Positions 33,783 to 42,082 of a stretch of 64,000 nucleotides of DNA are shown piece after piece. The notes beneath the pieces are model-generated. The model worked only from the letters and a program-made list of their open reading frames with translations, was not told the origin of the DNA and searched no databases. The DNA is taken from contig CAZARU010000003.1 of assembly GCA_964487605.1 (NCBI GenBank), forward strand, positions 62,001 through 126,000. Reading direction: 5' to 3'. Positions within the stretch are counted from its first letter, which is position 1. The number at the start of each line of letters is the position of its first letter. A program made the translations under genes and the position numbers. The stretch is from JAJDAH01 sp964487605 (GTDB lineage Bacteria > Myxococcota_A > Polyangia > Polyangiales > Polyangiaceae).

Positions 33783-36038
33783 TCAATCCGACTGGATGCA
33801 GTAGACGCGACCCTGCCCGAAGCAGAGCGCGACGTTCCCGCCGACCCACCAACCCGAGCGCGTGTCGAAGATGCCGTAGTTCTTCTGGGCGCTTCCGCCC
33901 GTCACCGTCCAATCGGTGCAGTGCAGGCCGGCCGTGCCGTCCGGAAGAGTTCCCGTGTCGATCGATTGACCGGTCAACGTGACGCCGAGCTGGGTGACGT
34001 TGATGAACGCGTCCAGGGATCCATCGAACATGTCGGCCTTGTCGTCGGCGACCTTCACGTCGTCGATTCGGTGGTAGGCGCGGTCGGGGAACTTGTCCCG
34101 AGCGTTGACGGTGGAGTTGCTCATCAGCGCGACGTAGCTGCCGCCGAGCTTCGCGGCGCTGGCGAGCGACTGGCACAGTGCGTCCGAAGCGGACATGGGG
34201 CCTACCGGACGAAACGTGCTGGAGATGAAGGCGATTGCGCGTCCGTTCGGCAAGCGGCACGCCCCGCCGGAGCAGGTCGTCGCTCCCGGACAGGTGATGA
34301 GAGGTACGTCTGGCGGGCACGTGGCACCCGCGGTTCCCGTGCAGGTCTCCTCGGGGTCGCAGGAGTCGGCGGCAGTGCGGCACACGAACGAGCTCGACGT
34401 CATGACGTCTGCCGGACAGGATGCGGCGACGCCGTCACACGCTTCGTCCGGGTCACAGACGTCACCCGAGCCCGTGCGACACGTGGTCCCAGCCGGAACG
34501 AACGCGTTCGTCGGACAATCGCCGGTCGAGCCATCGCATGCCTCGGCCAGGTCACAGACGCCCACGCTGGCGCGGCACACGAACCCGGCCGCGCGTACCG
34601 CATCCGCCGGGCAGGCGACGCTCGAACCATTGCACGATTCCACGAGGTCACACGCGCCCACGGAGGCGCGGCAAACGTGCCCGTTGGGTTGCTTGGCGTC
34701 GCCCGGGCAGGCAGCGCTCGAGCCCGAGCACTGCTCGGCGAGGTCGCAGGTGCCGGCAGACGAACGACAGACGGTGCTCGACGGCTGAAAAGCGTTCGGC
34801 GGGCAGTCGGGGGACGCGCCCGAGCACTGCTCGCCCAGGTCGCAGGGACCCGCGCTCGCTCGGCACACCTGCCCGCCTGGCGCGAAGCCGTCGACGGGGC
34901 AGGCACCGCTCGTTCCGCTGCACGCTTCTGCGACGTCGCAAGCTCCGGTGGCCCCGCGACACTCCGTACCCACCGAGACGAAAGCGTCGACCGGGCAGTC
35001 GGGCGAACTTCCGGAGCAGACCTCCTGCAGGTCACAACCTCCGGCGACGGAGCGGCAGGTGAACCCGCTCGGACGAAGCACGTCGAAAGGGCACTGCGCC
35101 GAGACGCCGGTGCACGCCTCCGGCACGTCGCAGGCCCCCGCGGCGCCGCGACACGTCGTACCGGCGGGTTCGAGGGCGTCGTCCGGACACGTCGGCGATG
35201 TGCCGTCGCATCGTTCTTCGGCGTCGCAGCCAGCAGTGCTCGCTCGACAGGTGGTGGTGGCGGATCGAACGGCGTCGGCTGGGCACGCGACGTCGGCACC
35301 GCTGCACGTCTCCTCGACGTCGCACGACCCGGCGACGGGCCGGCACACCGTCCCTGCCCCACAGATCCCGAGCGCGCAGGCTGCGCAGGCTTCTGCGGCC
35401 GGAAGGCATGCCCCCTCGACACAAGCGTCGCCGACCTGGCACGACGAGTGATCCGAGCACGTGCTTCTGCAGGTACCGAGCACTGGGATCGAACCCGTGG
35501 CGCACGATTGCACGCAAGCGTCCTTCTCGTCGTCGCACACGTCGGTGCAGGGGCGAGTGCCCGCGACGCACCCGAACGCGTCGGCCTCGGCGCGCGCCGG
35601 CTCGCACGACTCGCTTCCGTTGCAGAACATGCCATCGTCACAGTTCGAGTTGGTGATGCAGGTGGAGCGCGGCCCGTCCACGGCAGCATCGTTCGCCGAC
35701 GAACCCCCGGTGCCGCCACCGAGCCCCGCCATGGCGCCGGCGCCGGCGGAGCCTCCAGCGTTCGAGCCCGAGGCACCGCCAGCATTCCCTCCGCCATCGC
35801 CCCCGCGGGTGCCCCCATCTGCGGCTGCCCCGCCATCCCCGGAGGTCCCGCTGGCGCTGGAGCCGGCTGCGCCGCCCGCGTTCCCGGCCCCGGCCGTGGA
35901 GCTGTCGCCCGTGCCGGCTGCGTCCGTGTCCCCAGTGGCGATGCCGCGGCTGGTGCTGCTGCACGCCAGCGCAAGGGCCATGGGAACGCCGAGGTGAAAA
36001 AGGGCCTTCGCGCGTCCCAGGGCGCCGAGAGTCAGCAT
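33783..36038 (-). CDS. Lipoprotein with 11 disintegrin-like repeats and DUF1554-like end
   Basis: 751 residues from ATG at 36038. The lipobox (ALALACSS) is followed by a Gly/Ala/Ser-rich stalk of about 100 residues and an N-terminal Cys module. Eleven tandem repeats of about 32 residues follow, each like CRxxxGxCDxxExCxGxSxxCPxDxxxPxGxx, which is the cysteine framework of ADAM/snake-venom disintegrin domains. The last 150 residues (AFISSTFRPVGPMSASDALC... WWVGGNVALCFGQGRVYC) resemble DUF1554, a lectin-like fold. The product should be a long, disulfide-rich surface fibre presenting a possible carbohydrate-binding tip (inference). Confidence 0.85.
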   Translation of the reverse strand: MLTLGALGRAKALFHLGVPMALALACSSTSRGIATGDTDAAGTGDSSTAGAGNAGGAAGSSASGTSGDGGAAADGGTRGGDGGGNAGGASGSNAGGSAGAGAMAGLGGGTGGSSANDAAVDGPRSTCITNSNCDDGMFCNGSESCEPARAEADAFGCVAGTRPCTDVCDDEKDACVQSCATGSIPVLGTCRSTCSDHSSCQVGDACVEGACLPAAEACAACALGICGAGTVCRPVAGSCDVEETCSGADVACPADAVRSATTTCRASTAGCDAEERCDGTSPTCPDDALEPAGTTCRGAAGACDVPEACTGVSAQCPFDVLRPSGFTCRSVAGGCDLQEVCSGSSPDCPVDAFVSVGTECRGATGACDVAEACSGTSGACPVDGFAPGGQVCRASAGPCDLGEQCSGASPDCPPNAFQPSSTVCRSSAGTCDLAEQCSGSSAACPGDAKQPNGHVCRASVGACDLVESCNGSSVACPADAVRAAGFVCRASVGVCDLAEACDGSTGDCPTNAFVPAGTTCRTGSGDVCDPDEACDGVAASCPADVMTSSSFVCRTAADSCDPEETCTGTAGATCPPDVPLITCPGATTCSGGACRLPNGRAIAFISSTFRPVGPMSASDALCQSLASAAKLGGSYVALMSNSTVNARDKFPDRAYHRIDDVKVADDKADMFDGSLDAFINVTQLGVTLTGQSIDTGTLPDGTAGLHCTDWTVTGGSAQKNYGIFDTRSGWWVGGNVALCFGQGRVYCIQSD
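34300..35345 (-). repeat. 11 tandem ~96-bp repeats encoding disintegrin-like units
   Basis: The array lies inside the 751-residue lipoprotein gene. Each unit encodes about 32 residues with six conserved cysteines. Units differ considerably in DNA while keeping the Cys, Asp-x-x-Glu and Cys-Pro framework, which implies old duplication with selection on the protein. Boundaries are approximate. Confidence 0.75.
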
Positions 36039-36143
36039 GGCCTCATCACCTCGCACGCACCTTGACGCGGGGCAGTTCCGCGAGCACTCCGCCGAGTTCG
36101 ATATGCGCCTAGAAATAGTTCGAGAAGCCACGGGGAGAGCCCG

Positions 36144-36782
36144 TCAGCCGATGAGCCCCGTCCTGAGCGCGTGCCTCACGAGCTCGGCGATGCTGTCCAC
36201 TCCGAGCTTGTTCTTGATGGCGCGCAGGTGAGTGCTCACGGTGCTCGGCTTCACGTCCAGTGCCGAAGCGATGTCGGACGGACGCTCACCGCGAGCCAGC
36301 CTGACGAGGACTGCGAGTTCGCGATCGGTGAGCGTGGGCGCCTGTGCCGGTGACGATGCGCGGAGCAGCAGGGATGCGATCGCGCCGGTGACGTAGCTCC
36401 CGTCGATGTGTACCGTTCGAATGGCAACGAGGAGTTCGTCCAGCGAACGCTGTTTGCAGACGTACCCGTCGGCACCGGCTCGGAGCGCAGCGAGCGCGAG
36501 TGGGCCCTCCGGGTGCGCCGAGTAGACCAGAATCCTGCCGCGGGGGTGCCTGGCGCGGATCGCCGCGATCAGGTTGGCGTCGTCACTTCCTTCGAGGGCG
36601 AGGTCGAGAACGAGGACGTTCCACGCGCCTGCGCGTGCGCGCTCGACGAGGTCGGTTGCCGCTGCGCACTGGCCGACGACGACCATGTCGGCCTGGGACT
36701 CCAGGAGCGCGCAGAGTCCGCCGCGGACGACGGCGTGGTCGTCCGCCAGGAACACGCGGATCGGTGGCGCCGGTTGCGTCAT
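36144..36782 (-). CDS. NarL/FixJ-type response regulator
   Basis: 212 residues from ATG at 36782, which overlaps the stop of the kinase gene (ATGA). Receiver domain 1-120: FLADDH acidic pocket, phospho-acceptor Asp60 in VLVLD, conserved Ser/Lys positions in LVYSAHPE and GYVCK. The C-terminal LuxR-type helix-turn-helix (TLTDRELAVLVRLARG, PSTVSTHLRAIKNKLG) binds DNA. It almost certainly pairs with the adjacent hybrid kinase. Targets are unknown. Confidence 0.92.
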   Translation of the reverse strand: MTQPAPPIRVFLADDHAVVRGGLCALLESQADMVVVGQCAAATDLVERARAGAWNVLVLDLALEGSDDANLIAAIRARHPRGRILVYSAHPEGPLALAALRAGADGYVCKQRSLDELLVAIRTVHIDGSYVTGAIASLLLRASSPAQAPTLTDRELAVLVRLARGERPSDIASALDVKPSTVSTHLRAIKNKLGVDSIAELVRHALRTGLIG

Positions 36783-38545
36783 CGACCCCCCTCGTCTGCC
36801 GACCACGGCTGTCCGTCGTCGAGAGACGCCTGGGGGACCGCGCACGCCGCCTCGAGGGTTTGCCTGAGGCGCTGCGGCGAGACGGGCTTGTGCAGGAGCG
36901 GCACGCCCTGACGATACGCCTCGAGGAGCGCGCTGGGCGAAGTGTCGCCCGTCACGAGGACGCCGCGTGCGGCGTTCCCGTGGCGGCGACGCAGCGCGGC
37001 CATGAACTCGAGCCCCGAGCGCTCTCCACGCAGCCGGAGATCGGCGATGACGAGGTCCGGCAGCGGGCCGGACTCCACGATCGCGAGAGCGTCGGTGGCG
37101 TCGTGCGCGACGCGAACGGTCGCGCCCCACTCGGCAAGCAGATGAGACGAGGCCGTGAGCACGTTCTCGTCGTCGTCCACCACGAGCACGTACTTCCCGC
37201 GGAGGCACGATTCGTCGCCGAGCTCTGCAGGCGCGGTGGGCAGCGGCATCGCGCGTGGGACCTCCAAAGAGAAGCAGGAACCCCGTTCGAGAGTGGACCG
37301 GAGTCGGATGGGGTGCCCCACGACGGCCGCGAAGCGCCGGCAGACGGCGAGGCCGAGCCCGAGGCCGCGCTCGCGGTGGCGCTCCGGGTTGCCGAGTTGC
37401 ACGAACTCCCGGAACACGTCCTCGTGGTGGGCGGGTGCGATGCCGGGACCCGTGTCCCAGACGCGAACTGAGACCATCCCTTGGCCGGCGCGCTTGCAGC
37501 CGAGCAAGATCCCACCCTTGCCGGTATAGCGCACGGCATTCGAGAGGAAGTTTCGGAGGATCGTCGTGACGAGTTCGCGGTCGCTCTCGACCCAGACCGA
37601 GGTGGGCGCAACGGTCAGCTCGAGCCCGGCGGCGAGGGCCGGCTCCCTCCACTCACCGTCGAGCAGGCAGAACAGATCGTCGAGCGGAAAGACCGAACGC
37701 ACGGGCTTGACGATGCCGGCGTCGGCTCGTGACAGATCGAGCAGCGTGTCGAGGAGGTTGCCGAGTGAACTCGCGACCGAACCCAGCCGCGCGAGCAGAC
37801 GCTCACGTCCCTCGTCGTCCCGAGTCGAGGCGAGCGCTGCGACGAACAGACGCACCGCGTGGACCGGCTGGCGCAGATCGTGACTTGCCGCGGCCAGGAA
37901 CGCGGTCTTGGCGGCATTGGCCGCGAGAGCGCTCTCCTTCTCCACCGCCAAGGCCTCGACCAGGCGACGATTCTCGAACCGCATTTCGATCGTCGTCCGA
38001 AGCACGGCGTTGAAGCGACGAACGAAGACCGCGCCGGCGATGCAGAACAGGAACGTCGATGCGCCGTAGGCCCACACGGCTGGCGTGATGAAGCACCTCA
38101 CGATGAAGGGAGTTCCCATGGTCGCGGCGTACGCGACCCACGCCGGGACGTGAGGGCCGAGCGCCATCACGCCGCCGAGATAGGCTCCGCCGTAGGCGGC
38201 CGCCAGGACGAGGAGCACGACGGGCGAGTCCGACCAGCACAGCCACGCGCCACTTCCCCACGCCGCGCCGAAGAGCAGCGATTGCCACGTGAATCGCCGG
38301 AGCCACACGCGAGCGGAGTCGCGCTGCGCGCGAGCCTCGTAGGCGCGCACGAGCGGGATGCGGGTGATGGCGGCGATGCCGACGAGGGCCGGCCATGCCA
38401 GCGCGGTTTCCCGCCCGGACGCCAGGTAGATCGCGGTGCCCAGCACGGCGCATGCGCCCGCGCTGAGCAGGCCCATCGTGACGCCGGATGCATAGAGAGT
38501 GCGTGCGAGCTCTTCGTCGACAGCGCTCGAGTCCTCGCGGTTCAC
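36779..38545 (-). CDS. Hybrid sensor histidine kinase
   Basis: 588 residues. An N-terminal membrane region (about six helices, residues 20-185) has no obvious periplasmic sensor. The HisKA box AAASHDLRQPVHA has His222. The HATPase has the N box (NAVRYTGKGG) and G boxes (DTGPGI, GLGLGL). A C-terminal receiver (about 450-570) starts VLVVDDDENV with acceptor Asp in LVIADLRL. It likely relays phosphate through its own receiver to control output to the coupled NarL-type regulator. The signal is probably sensed within the membrane (inference). Confidence 0.92.
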   Translation of the reverse strand: MNREDSSAVDEELARTLYASGVTMGLLSAGACAVLGTAIYLASGRETALAWPALVGIAAITRIPLVRAYEARAQRDSARVWLRRFTWQSLLFGAAWGSGAWLCWSDSPVVLLVLAAAYGGAYLGGVMALGPHVPAWVAYAATMGTPFIVRCFITPAVWAYGASTFLFCIAGAVFVRRFNAVLRTTIEMRFENRRLVEALAVEKESALAANAAKTAFLAAASHDLRQPVHAVRLFVAALASTRDDEGRERLLARLGSVASSLGNLLDTLLDLSRADAGIVKPVRSVFPLDDLFCLLDGEWREPALAAGLELTVAPTSVWVESDRELVTTILRNFLSNAVRYTGKGGILLGCKRAGQGMVSVRVWDTGPGIAPAHHEDVFREFVQLGNPERHRERGLGLGLAVCRRFAAVVGHPIRLRSTLERGSCFSLEVPRAMPLPTAPAELGDESCLRGKYVLVVDDDENVLTASSHLLAEWGATVRVAHDATDALAIVESGPLPDLVIADLRLRGERSGLEFMAALRRRHGNAARGVLVTGDTSPSALLEAYRQGVPLLHKPVSPQRLRQTLEAACAVPQASLDDGQPWSADEGGR

Positions 38546-38716
38546 GTCCGGACGCTCTCAAGCGAACATCGACGACGCAAGCGCGACTCGGCGGCTGGGA
38601 GAATTGCCGAGCTATTTCGTCGTGACGACCCGGAACGGTTCGGGCGCAGTTGCACGGAGACTCGCCCGCAGGGCGCCGCGACGGCTCCTTACCAGTGGGC
38701 TCGGCCACTTCAGGTC

Positions 38717-38748
38717 GAGGAGATCGACGCCGGGGCGCCGATCTCCTC
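38717..38748 (-). terminator. Perfect 10-bp hairpin downstream of the doxX-like gene
   Basis: GAGGAGATCG and CGATCTCCTC form a perfect 10-bp stem around a 12-base GC-rich loop, 16 bp beyond the stop of the DoxX-family gene. There is no T-run after it on the minus strand, so it is not a classical intrinsic terminator. It may act with Rho or stabilise the mRNA 3' end. The rest of the 219-bp gap up to the kinase gene holds nothing else I can identify. Confidence 0.5.
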
Positions 38749-38764
38749 GCACCCCGCGCTGATT

Positions 38765-39202
38765 TCACTCGGCCGGGTCGGCCAGAGCCGATTCCAGCGA
38801 GGGAGTCGCATCGACTCGCGGTGACGGAGTCCACGCGACCACGGACCGGAACGCGTCTCGGTGCGTCCAGGCGACGTACGCCTCGAGGACGAGGACCGCG
38901 AGCGCGATGCCGAGCCCGGCGGGCGCCAGGAAGGCGTGGAACGCGACGATGTTCACGACGATCGAGGCGAGCACCGTGAGGGCGAGCGGGACCAGCCGGT
39001 TCGCGAGCAATGCGACCCCCGCGGCGATCTCGGTGAGCTTGAGCAGCGGGAAGAAGTAGCCGGCGCCGGCCAGCCCGCCGAGGAACGCGCCGGCGGCCTC
39101 GGGCGGCGGGGGCTGCGGGATGAAGTGGAGGAAGCCGTTCAGTCCGAAGAGGAGGAACGTGCCTCCGAGCAAGTACCGGGCAATCATGGGGATTCGGGCC
39201 AT
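38765..39202 (-). CDS. DoxX-family membrane protein
   Basis: 145 residues from ATG at 39202. Four hydrophobic helices with the family pattern: RYLLGGTFLLFGLNGFLHF at the start, FFPLLKLTEIAAGVALL in helix 2, and a C-terminal tail of about 30 polar residues. DoxX-like proteins sit in the inner membrane and are linked to quinone or thiol redox stress in other bacteria. It is divergent from the LysR gene at 39313 with repeated operator-like sequences between, so it is probably the regulator's target. Confidence 0.88.
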   Translation of the reverse strand: MARIPMIARYLLGGTFLLFGLNGFLHFIPQPPPPEAAGAFLGGLAGAGYFFPLLKLTEIAAGVALLANRLVPLALTVLASIVVNIVAFHAFLAPAGLGIALAVLVLEAYVAWTHRDAFRSVVAWTPSPRVDATPSLESALADPAE

Positions 39203-39256
39203 CGGGGGTCTCCTTCTGGGGTCCAGTTGGGTTGTGCCCGCTCAACCTTGATTGTT

Positions 39257-39311
39257 CGGAATGGTACAACTAGCTCTCTGATTCACAACTCATCGTCCCG
39301 AATGGCACAAC
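39257..39311. promoter_or_regulatory. Two direct repeats, likely LysR operator sites
   Basis: CGGAATGGTACAAC (39257-39270) and CCGAATGGCACAAC (39298-39311) match at 12 of 14 positions and are 41 bp apart, close to four helical turns. The second copy abuts the GTG start of the LysR gene, where binding would block its own expression; the first lies 55 bp before the doxX-like start. The region is AT-richer than its surroundings, as expected for a shared promoter. Binding by the LysR protein is inferred from position. Confidence 0.6.
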
Positions 39312-39312
39312 A

Positions 39313-40218
39313 GTGGATCTCAACCAGGTAGCCGTCGTCGTCGAGGTCGTCGAGCGCGGCAGCTTCACGGCGGCCGCCGCGGCGCTCGGCGTCCCCAAGT
39401 CGTCCGTGAGCCGCAGCGTGTCGCGGCTGGAGCAGGAGATGGGCGTGACCATCTTGCGCCGCACGACGCGACGGCTCGCGCTGACGGACGCCGGCCGTGA
39501 ATGGTTCGAGCGCGTGCGCGCCGCGCTCTCGGAGCTGAGGGACGCGAGCGCCGAGCTGTCGCGCGATCGCCAGGAGCTGCGCGGCGTGGTGCGATTGACC
39601 GCGCCGCCGGACACGGCGGCGATCATCGTCGACGCCGTCGCGCCCTTCTCCGCACTCCACCCGAAGGTGCACGTCGACGTCGTGGTCACGGGCCGCCACG
39701 TCGATCTCGTTCAGGAGGGCATCGATCTGGCCGTGCGTGCCGGACCCTTGCGCGACTCGGCGCTGGTGTCCCGCAAGCTGTTCACGACGGACTTCGTGCT
39801 CTACGCGTCGCCGGCCCATCTGAAGCGTTGGGGGCACCCCGCGCGTCCCGAAGATCTCGCCGAGCGCCCCTGCGTCCTGTTTCGACCGTCGAGGGGCAGA
39901 GTGAAATGGAAGCTGGAGGCGGCGGGTCGAAGGGCCACCGTCGAGGTAGCGGGTCCGTTCGGAACCGACGACTTCACGTTCGTCCTCGAAGCGGTCGTTC
40001 AAGGTCAGGGCATCGGGCTCCTGCCGCGCATCCGATGCGAGGACATGACGGCGAGTGGCCGCCTCGAACGCGTGCTGCCCGAGTGGCGCGTGGACGGGGG
40101 TCCGGTTCAGCTCGTCTACCCTGCCTCCCGGATGCTCCCCCGACGCGTGGAGGCCTTGCGCGACGCCCTGGTGGAACGCCTCGGACGCCGCGACGCCGCG
40201 GTGAGGGACCTCGCCTGA
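39313..40218 (+). CDS. LysR-type transcriptional regulator
   Basis: 301 residues, the usual length for the family, from GTG at 39313. The N-terminal winged helix-turn-helix reads FTAAAAALGVPKSSVSRSVSRLEQ; the C-terminal part is a periplasmic-binding-protein-like effector domain with VDLVQEGIDLAVRAG and GQGIGLLP. It is closest in feel to the AaeR/CrgA-like LysR subgroup. It probably controls the divergent doxX-like gene and itself. The inducer is unknown. Confidence 0.93.
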   Translation: MDLNQVAVVVEVVERGSFTAAAAALGVPKSSVSRSVSRLEQEMGVTILRRTTRRLALTDAGREWFERVRAALSELRDASAELSRDRQELRGVVRLTAPPDTAAIIVDAVAPFSALHPKVHVDVVVTGRHVDLVQEGIDLAVRAGPLRDSALVSRKLFTTDFVLYASPAHLKRWGHPARPEDLAERPCVLFRPSRGRVKWKLEAAGRRATVEVAGPFGTDDFTFVLEAVVQGQGIGLLPRIRCEDMTASGRLERVLPEWRVDGGPVQLVYPASRMLPRRVEALRDALVERLGRRDAAVRDLA

Positions 40219-40288
40219 GGCCGTGCGGCGCTGATCGCGTGGTCGGCTCGACCGGTACGTCGATGGGGTAGCCTCGGGGCCCGAGGCC

Positions 40289-40348
40289 ATGATGGACGGC
40301 GACGCCAGCTTCGACGCCGGGAGCGACGGGAGCGCTCTTCGCCGGTGA
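40289..40348 (+). CDS. Possible short upstream peptide (19 aa)
   Basis: ATG ATG at 40289 opens a 19-codon frame (MMDGDASFDAGSDGSALRR) whose TGA overlaps the GTG start of the next gene as GTGA. The Asp/Ser/Gly composition resembles local lipoprotein linkers, so it may be a remnant. It could otherwise act as a coupling leader. Evidence is only the overlap. Confidence 0.2.
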   Translation: MMDGDASFDAGSDGSALRR

Positions 40349-41355
40349 CCGGCGCGGCGCGCTCCCTCGGCGTGCTCGCGGCGCTGCTCGCCGGCAAGGC
40401 CGCCGTCGGTTCCGAGCTGGAGGCGTACCGCGTCGCGTACGAAGCGCCGGAGGGCTGCCCGTCCGAGGCATTCTTCGTCCACGAGGTGCGCGCGAGGAGC
40501 GAGAACCTGCGGCTCGCCGCCCCGGACGAGCTGGCTCGCGTCCTGCGCGCTACCGTAACGGCCGCGGGTACCGGCAGCACGGGGACCCTGGAGATCGTCA
40601 CCGTCGGCGGCGACCGGGTTCGTCGCGAGGTCGCTGCCGACTCGTGCGAAGAGGTCGTGCCCGCGCTCGCGCTCGTCACCGCGCTGGCCCTCGACGCGCT
40701 CGCGCGTGGCGAGGCGTCGCCCGTCGCCGTCGACGCGAAGCCGGCGCCAGCGCTCGAGCCCCGCCCTTCCCAGGCGCCCGAACCTGCCCCGTCGCCACCC
40801 ACGGCGCCGACGCCCGCGCGTCGAGCGACGGCGCGCGTCGAGCTCGGAGCGCTGGCCGTCGTGGCTACCGCCGTGGCGCCGCGCGCCGTGATCGGGCTCG
40901 ACGCCTACGTTGGCGTGCGATCGAGCGACGCGCGCGGACCTGGGATTCGCGTCGCCGCTGCGCTGCGGCGCAGCCGTGTCGTGGAGGTCGCCGAGCGCCA
41001 GGCTCGCCTGGAGCTGTGGGCGGCCCGCGCCGAGGCCTGCCCCTTCGCGCTCGAAATCTCCGGGCCCCTGCGGATGGTCCCCTGCGGCGCGCTGGAGGTG
41101 GGCCGCCTCGAAGGCGAGGGCATTGCCGGCGGGGAGGTCGCCCGCGCGCGGGCTTCCTCGGCGCTGTGGCTCGCCGCGGGCGCCCGGGCGCGGCTCGAGG
41201 TGCCCATCGAGCGCGTGCTGCTCGTACAGCTCGGAGGCGGTCTCGCCGCGACCTTCGCGCGGGAGCGGTTCGTCTTTCGGGATCCCGAGGTCGTGTTCCA
41301 CGATGTGCCGGCGATCGCGGCGGACGGCTTCGCCGGCCTCGGAATGTCGTTCTAG
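40345..41355 (+). CDS. Exported outer-membrane-like protein of unknown function
   Basis: 336 residues from GTG at 40345. A signal peptide is followed by a domain with GCPSEAFFVHEV and a Cys near 110, then a Pro/Ala-rich linker (about 135-160). The C-terminal 170 residues are alternating hydrophobic strands ending in GLGMSF, a terminal Phe typical of outer-membrane beta-barrels. It precedes an ECF sigma gene and a membrane-protein gene on the same strand, a set that often recurs in Myxococcota (my recollection of the lineage). Confidence 0.7.
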   Translation: MTGAARSLGVLAALLAGKAAVGSELEAYRVAYEAPEGCPSEAFFVHEVRARSENLRLAAPDELARVLRATVTAAGTGSTGTLEIVTVGGDRVRREVAADSCEEVVPALALVTALALDALARGEASPVAVDAKPAPALEPRPSQAPEPAPSPPTAPTPARRATARVELGALAVVATAVAPRAVIGLDAYVGVRSSDARGPGIRVAAALRRSRVVEVAERQARLELWAARAEACPFALEISGPLRMVPCGALEVGRLEGEGIAGGEVARARASSALWLAAGARARLEVPIERVLLVQLGGGLAATFARERFVFRDPEVVFHDVPAIAADGFAGLGMSF

Positions 41356-41512
41356 CGGCGGGCGCCGAGGGCGGGCGCTGGCCCCGGCCGGCCAACGGGT
41401 GCACGGTGGGGGGCGTGAGCGTGAGCGCGCGCGCCGCCCCGACGCAGCAGGCCCGCCCCGCTCCATCATTTTCGGTGATCGGCCGCCCCGTCTGCGGGGA
41501 TGAACCGGGGTC

Positions 41513-42082
41513 GTGGCGATGCCGAGCGTCGTAGAGGAGCACCACCCCCCCGCGGTGACGGCCGCCCCGGCGTCCATCGAAGAGCTCGTCCGGGGCCACT
41601 TCCCCTTCGTCTGGCGCTGCCTCCGACGGCTGGGCGTCGCCGAGGGAGACGCCGACGACGCCGCGCAGCAGGTGTTCCTGGTCGCGGAGCGGCGGCACGG
41701 CGATCTCGTCGCCGGAAGCGAGCGCGCGTTTCTCTTCCGCACGGCCGCCAACGTGGCCGCCAAGGCGCACCGCACGCGCGCCAGGCGGCGCGAGGACGGA
41801 GATCGGCTCCTCGAGGATCTGACCGACGCCGCGCCGGGCCCCGACGAGGCCCTCGACCAGCGGCGCGCGCGGGACCTGCTCGATCGGCTCCTCGACGAGA
41901 TGGATCCCGACCTTCGCGCCGCGCTCGTCCTCTACGAGATAGAGTCGTTGACGGTCGTCGAGATGGCCGACGCGCTGGGCGTACCCCAGGGCACCGCCGC
42001 ATCTCGCCTTCGGCGCGCGCGCGAGGACTTCACCGCGCGCGTGAGGCGCTACCAGGCCAGGCACAGAGGAGGCATGCGATGA
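41513..42082 (+). CDS. ECF-type sigma-70 factor
   Basis: 189 residues from GTG at 41513, or ATG at 41519. Region 2: ELVRGHFPFVWRCLRRLGV...DDAAQQVFLVAER; region 4: LVLYEIESLTVVEMADALGVPQGTAASRLRRARED, the -35-binding helix-turn-helix. The linker between them is short, as in ECF sigmas, with no region 3. Its TGA overlaps the ATG of the next gene, which encodes a membrane-anchored protein that may be its regulator. Confidence 0.9.
   Translation: MAMPSVVEEHHPPAVTAAPASIEELVRGHFPFVWRCLRRLGVAEGDADDAAQQVFLVAERRHGDLVAGSERAFLFRTAANVAAKAHRTRARRREDGDRLLEDLTDAAPGPDEALDQRRARDLLDRLLDEMDPDLRAALVLYEIESLTVVEMADALGVPQGTAASRLRRAREDFTARVRRYQARHRGGMR

Noticed and set aside
34300..35345. Regular repeats that could look like a CRISPR array
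   Set aside because: The repeats are in frame, encode a conserved cysteine framework, and have no unique spacers.
40219..40344. Possible extra gene between LysR and the next gene
   Set aside because: Only a 19-codon frame is open with a coupled stop; listed as a low-confidence peptide and not as a gene.
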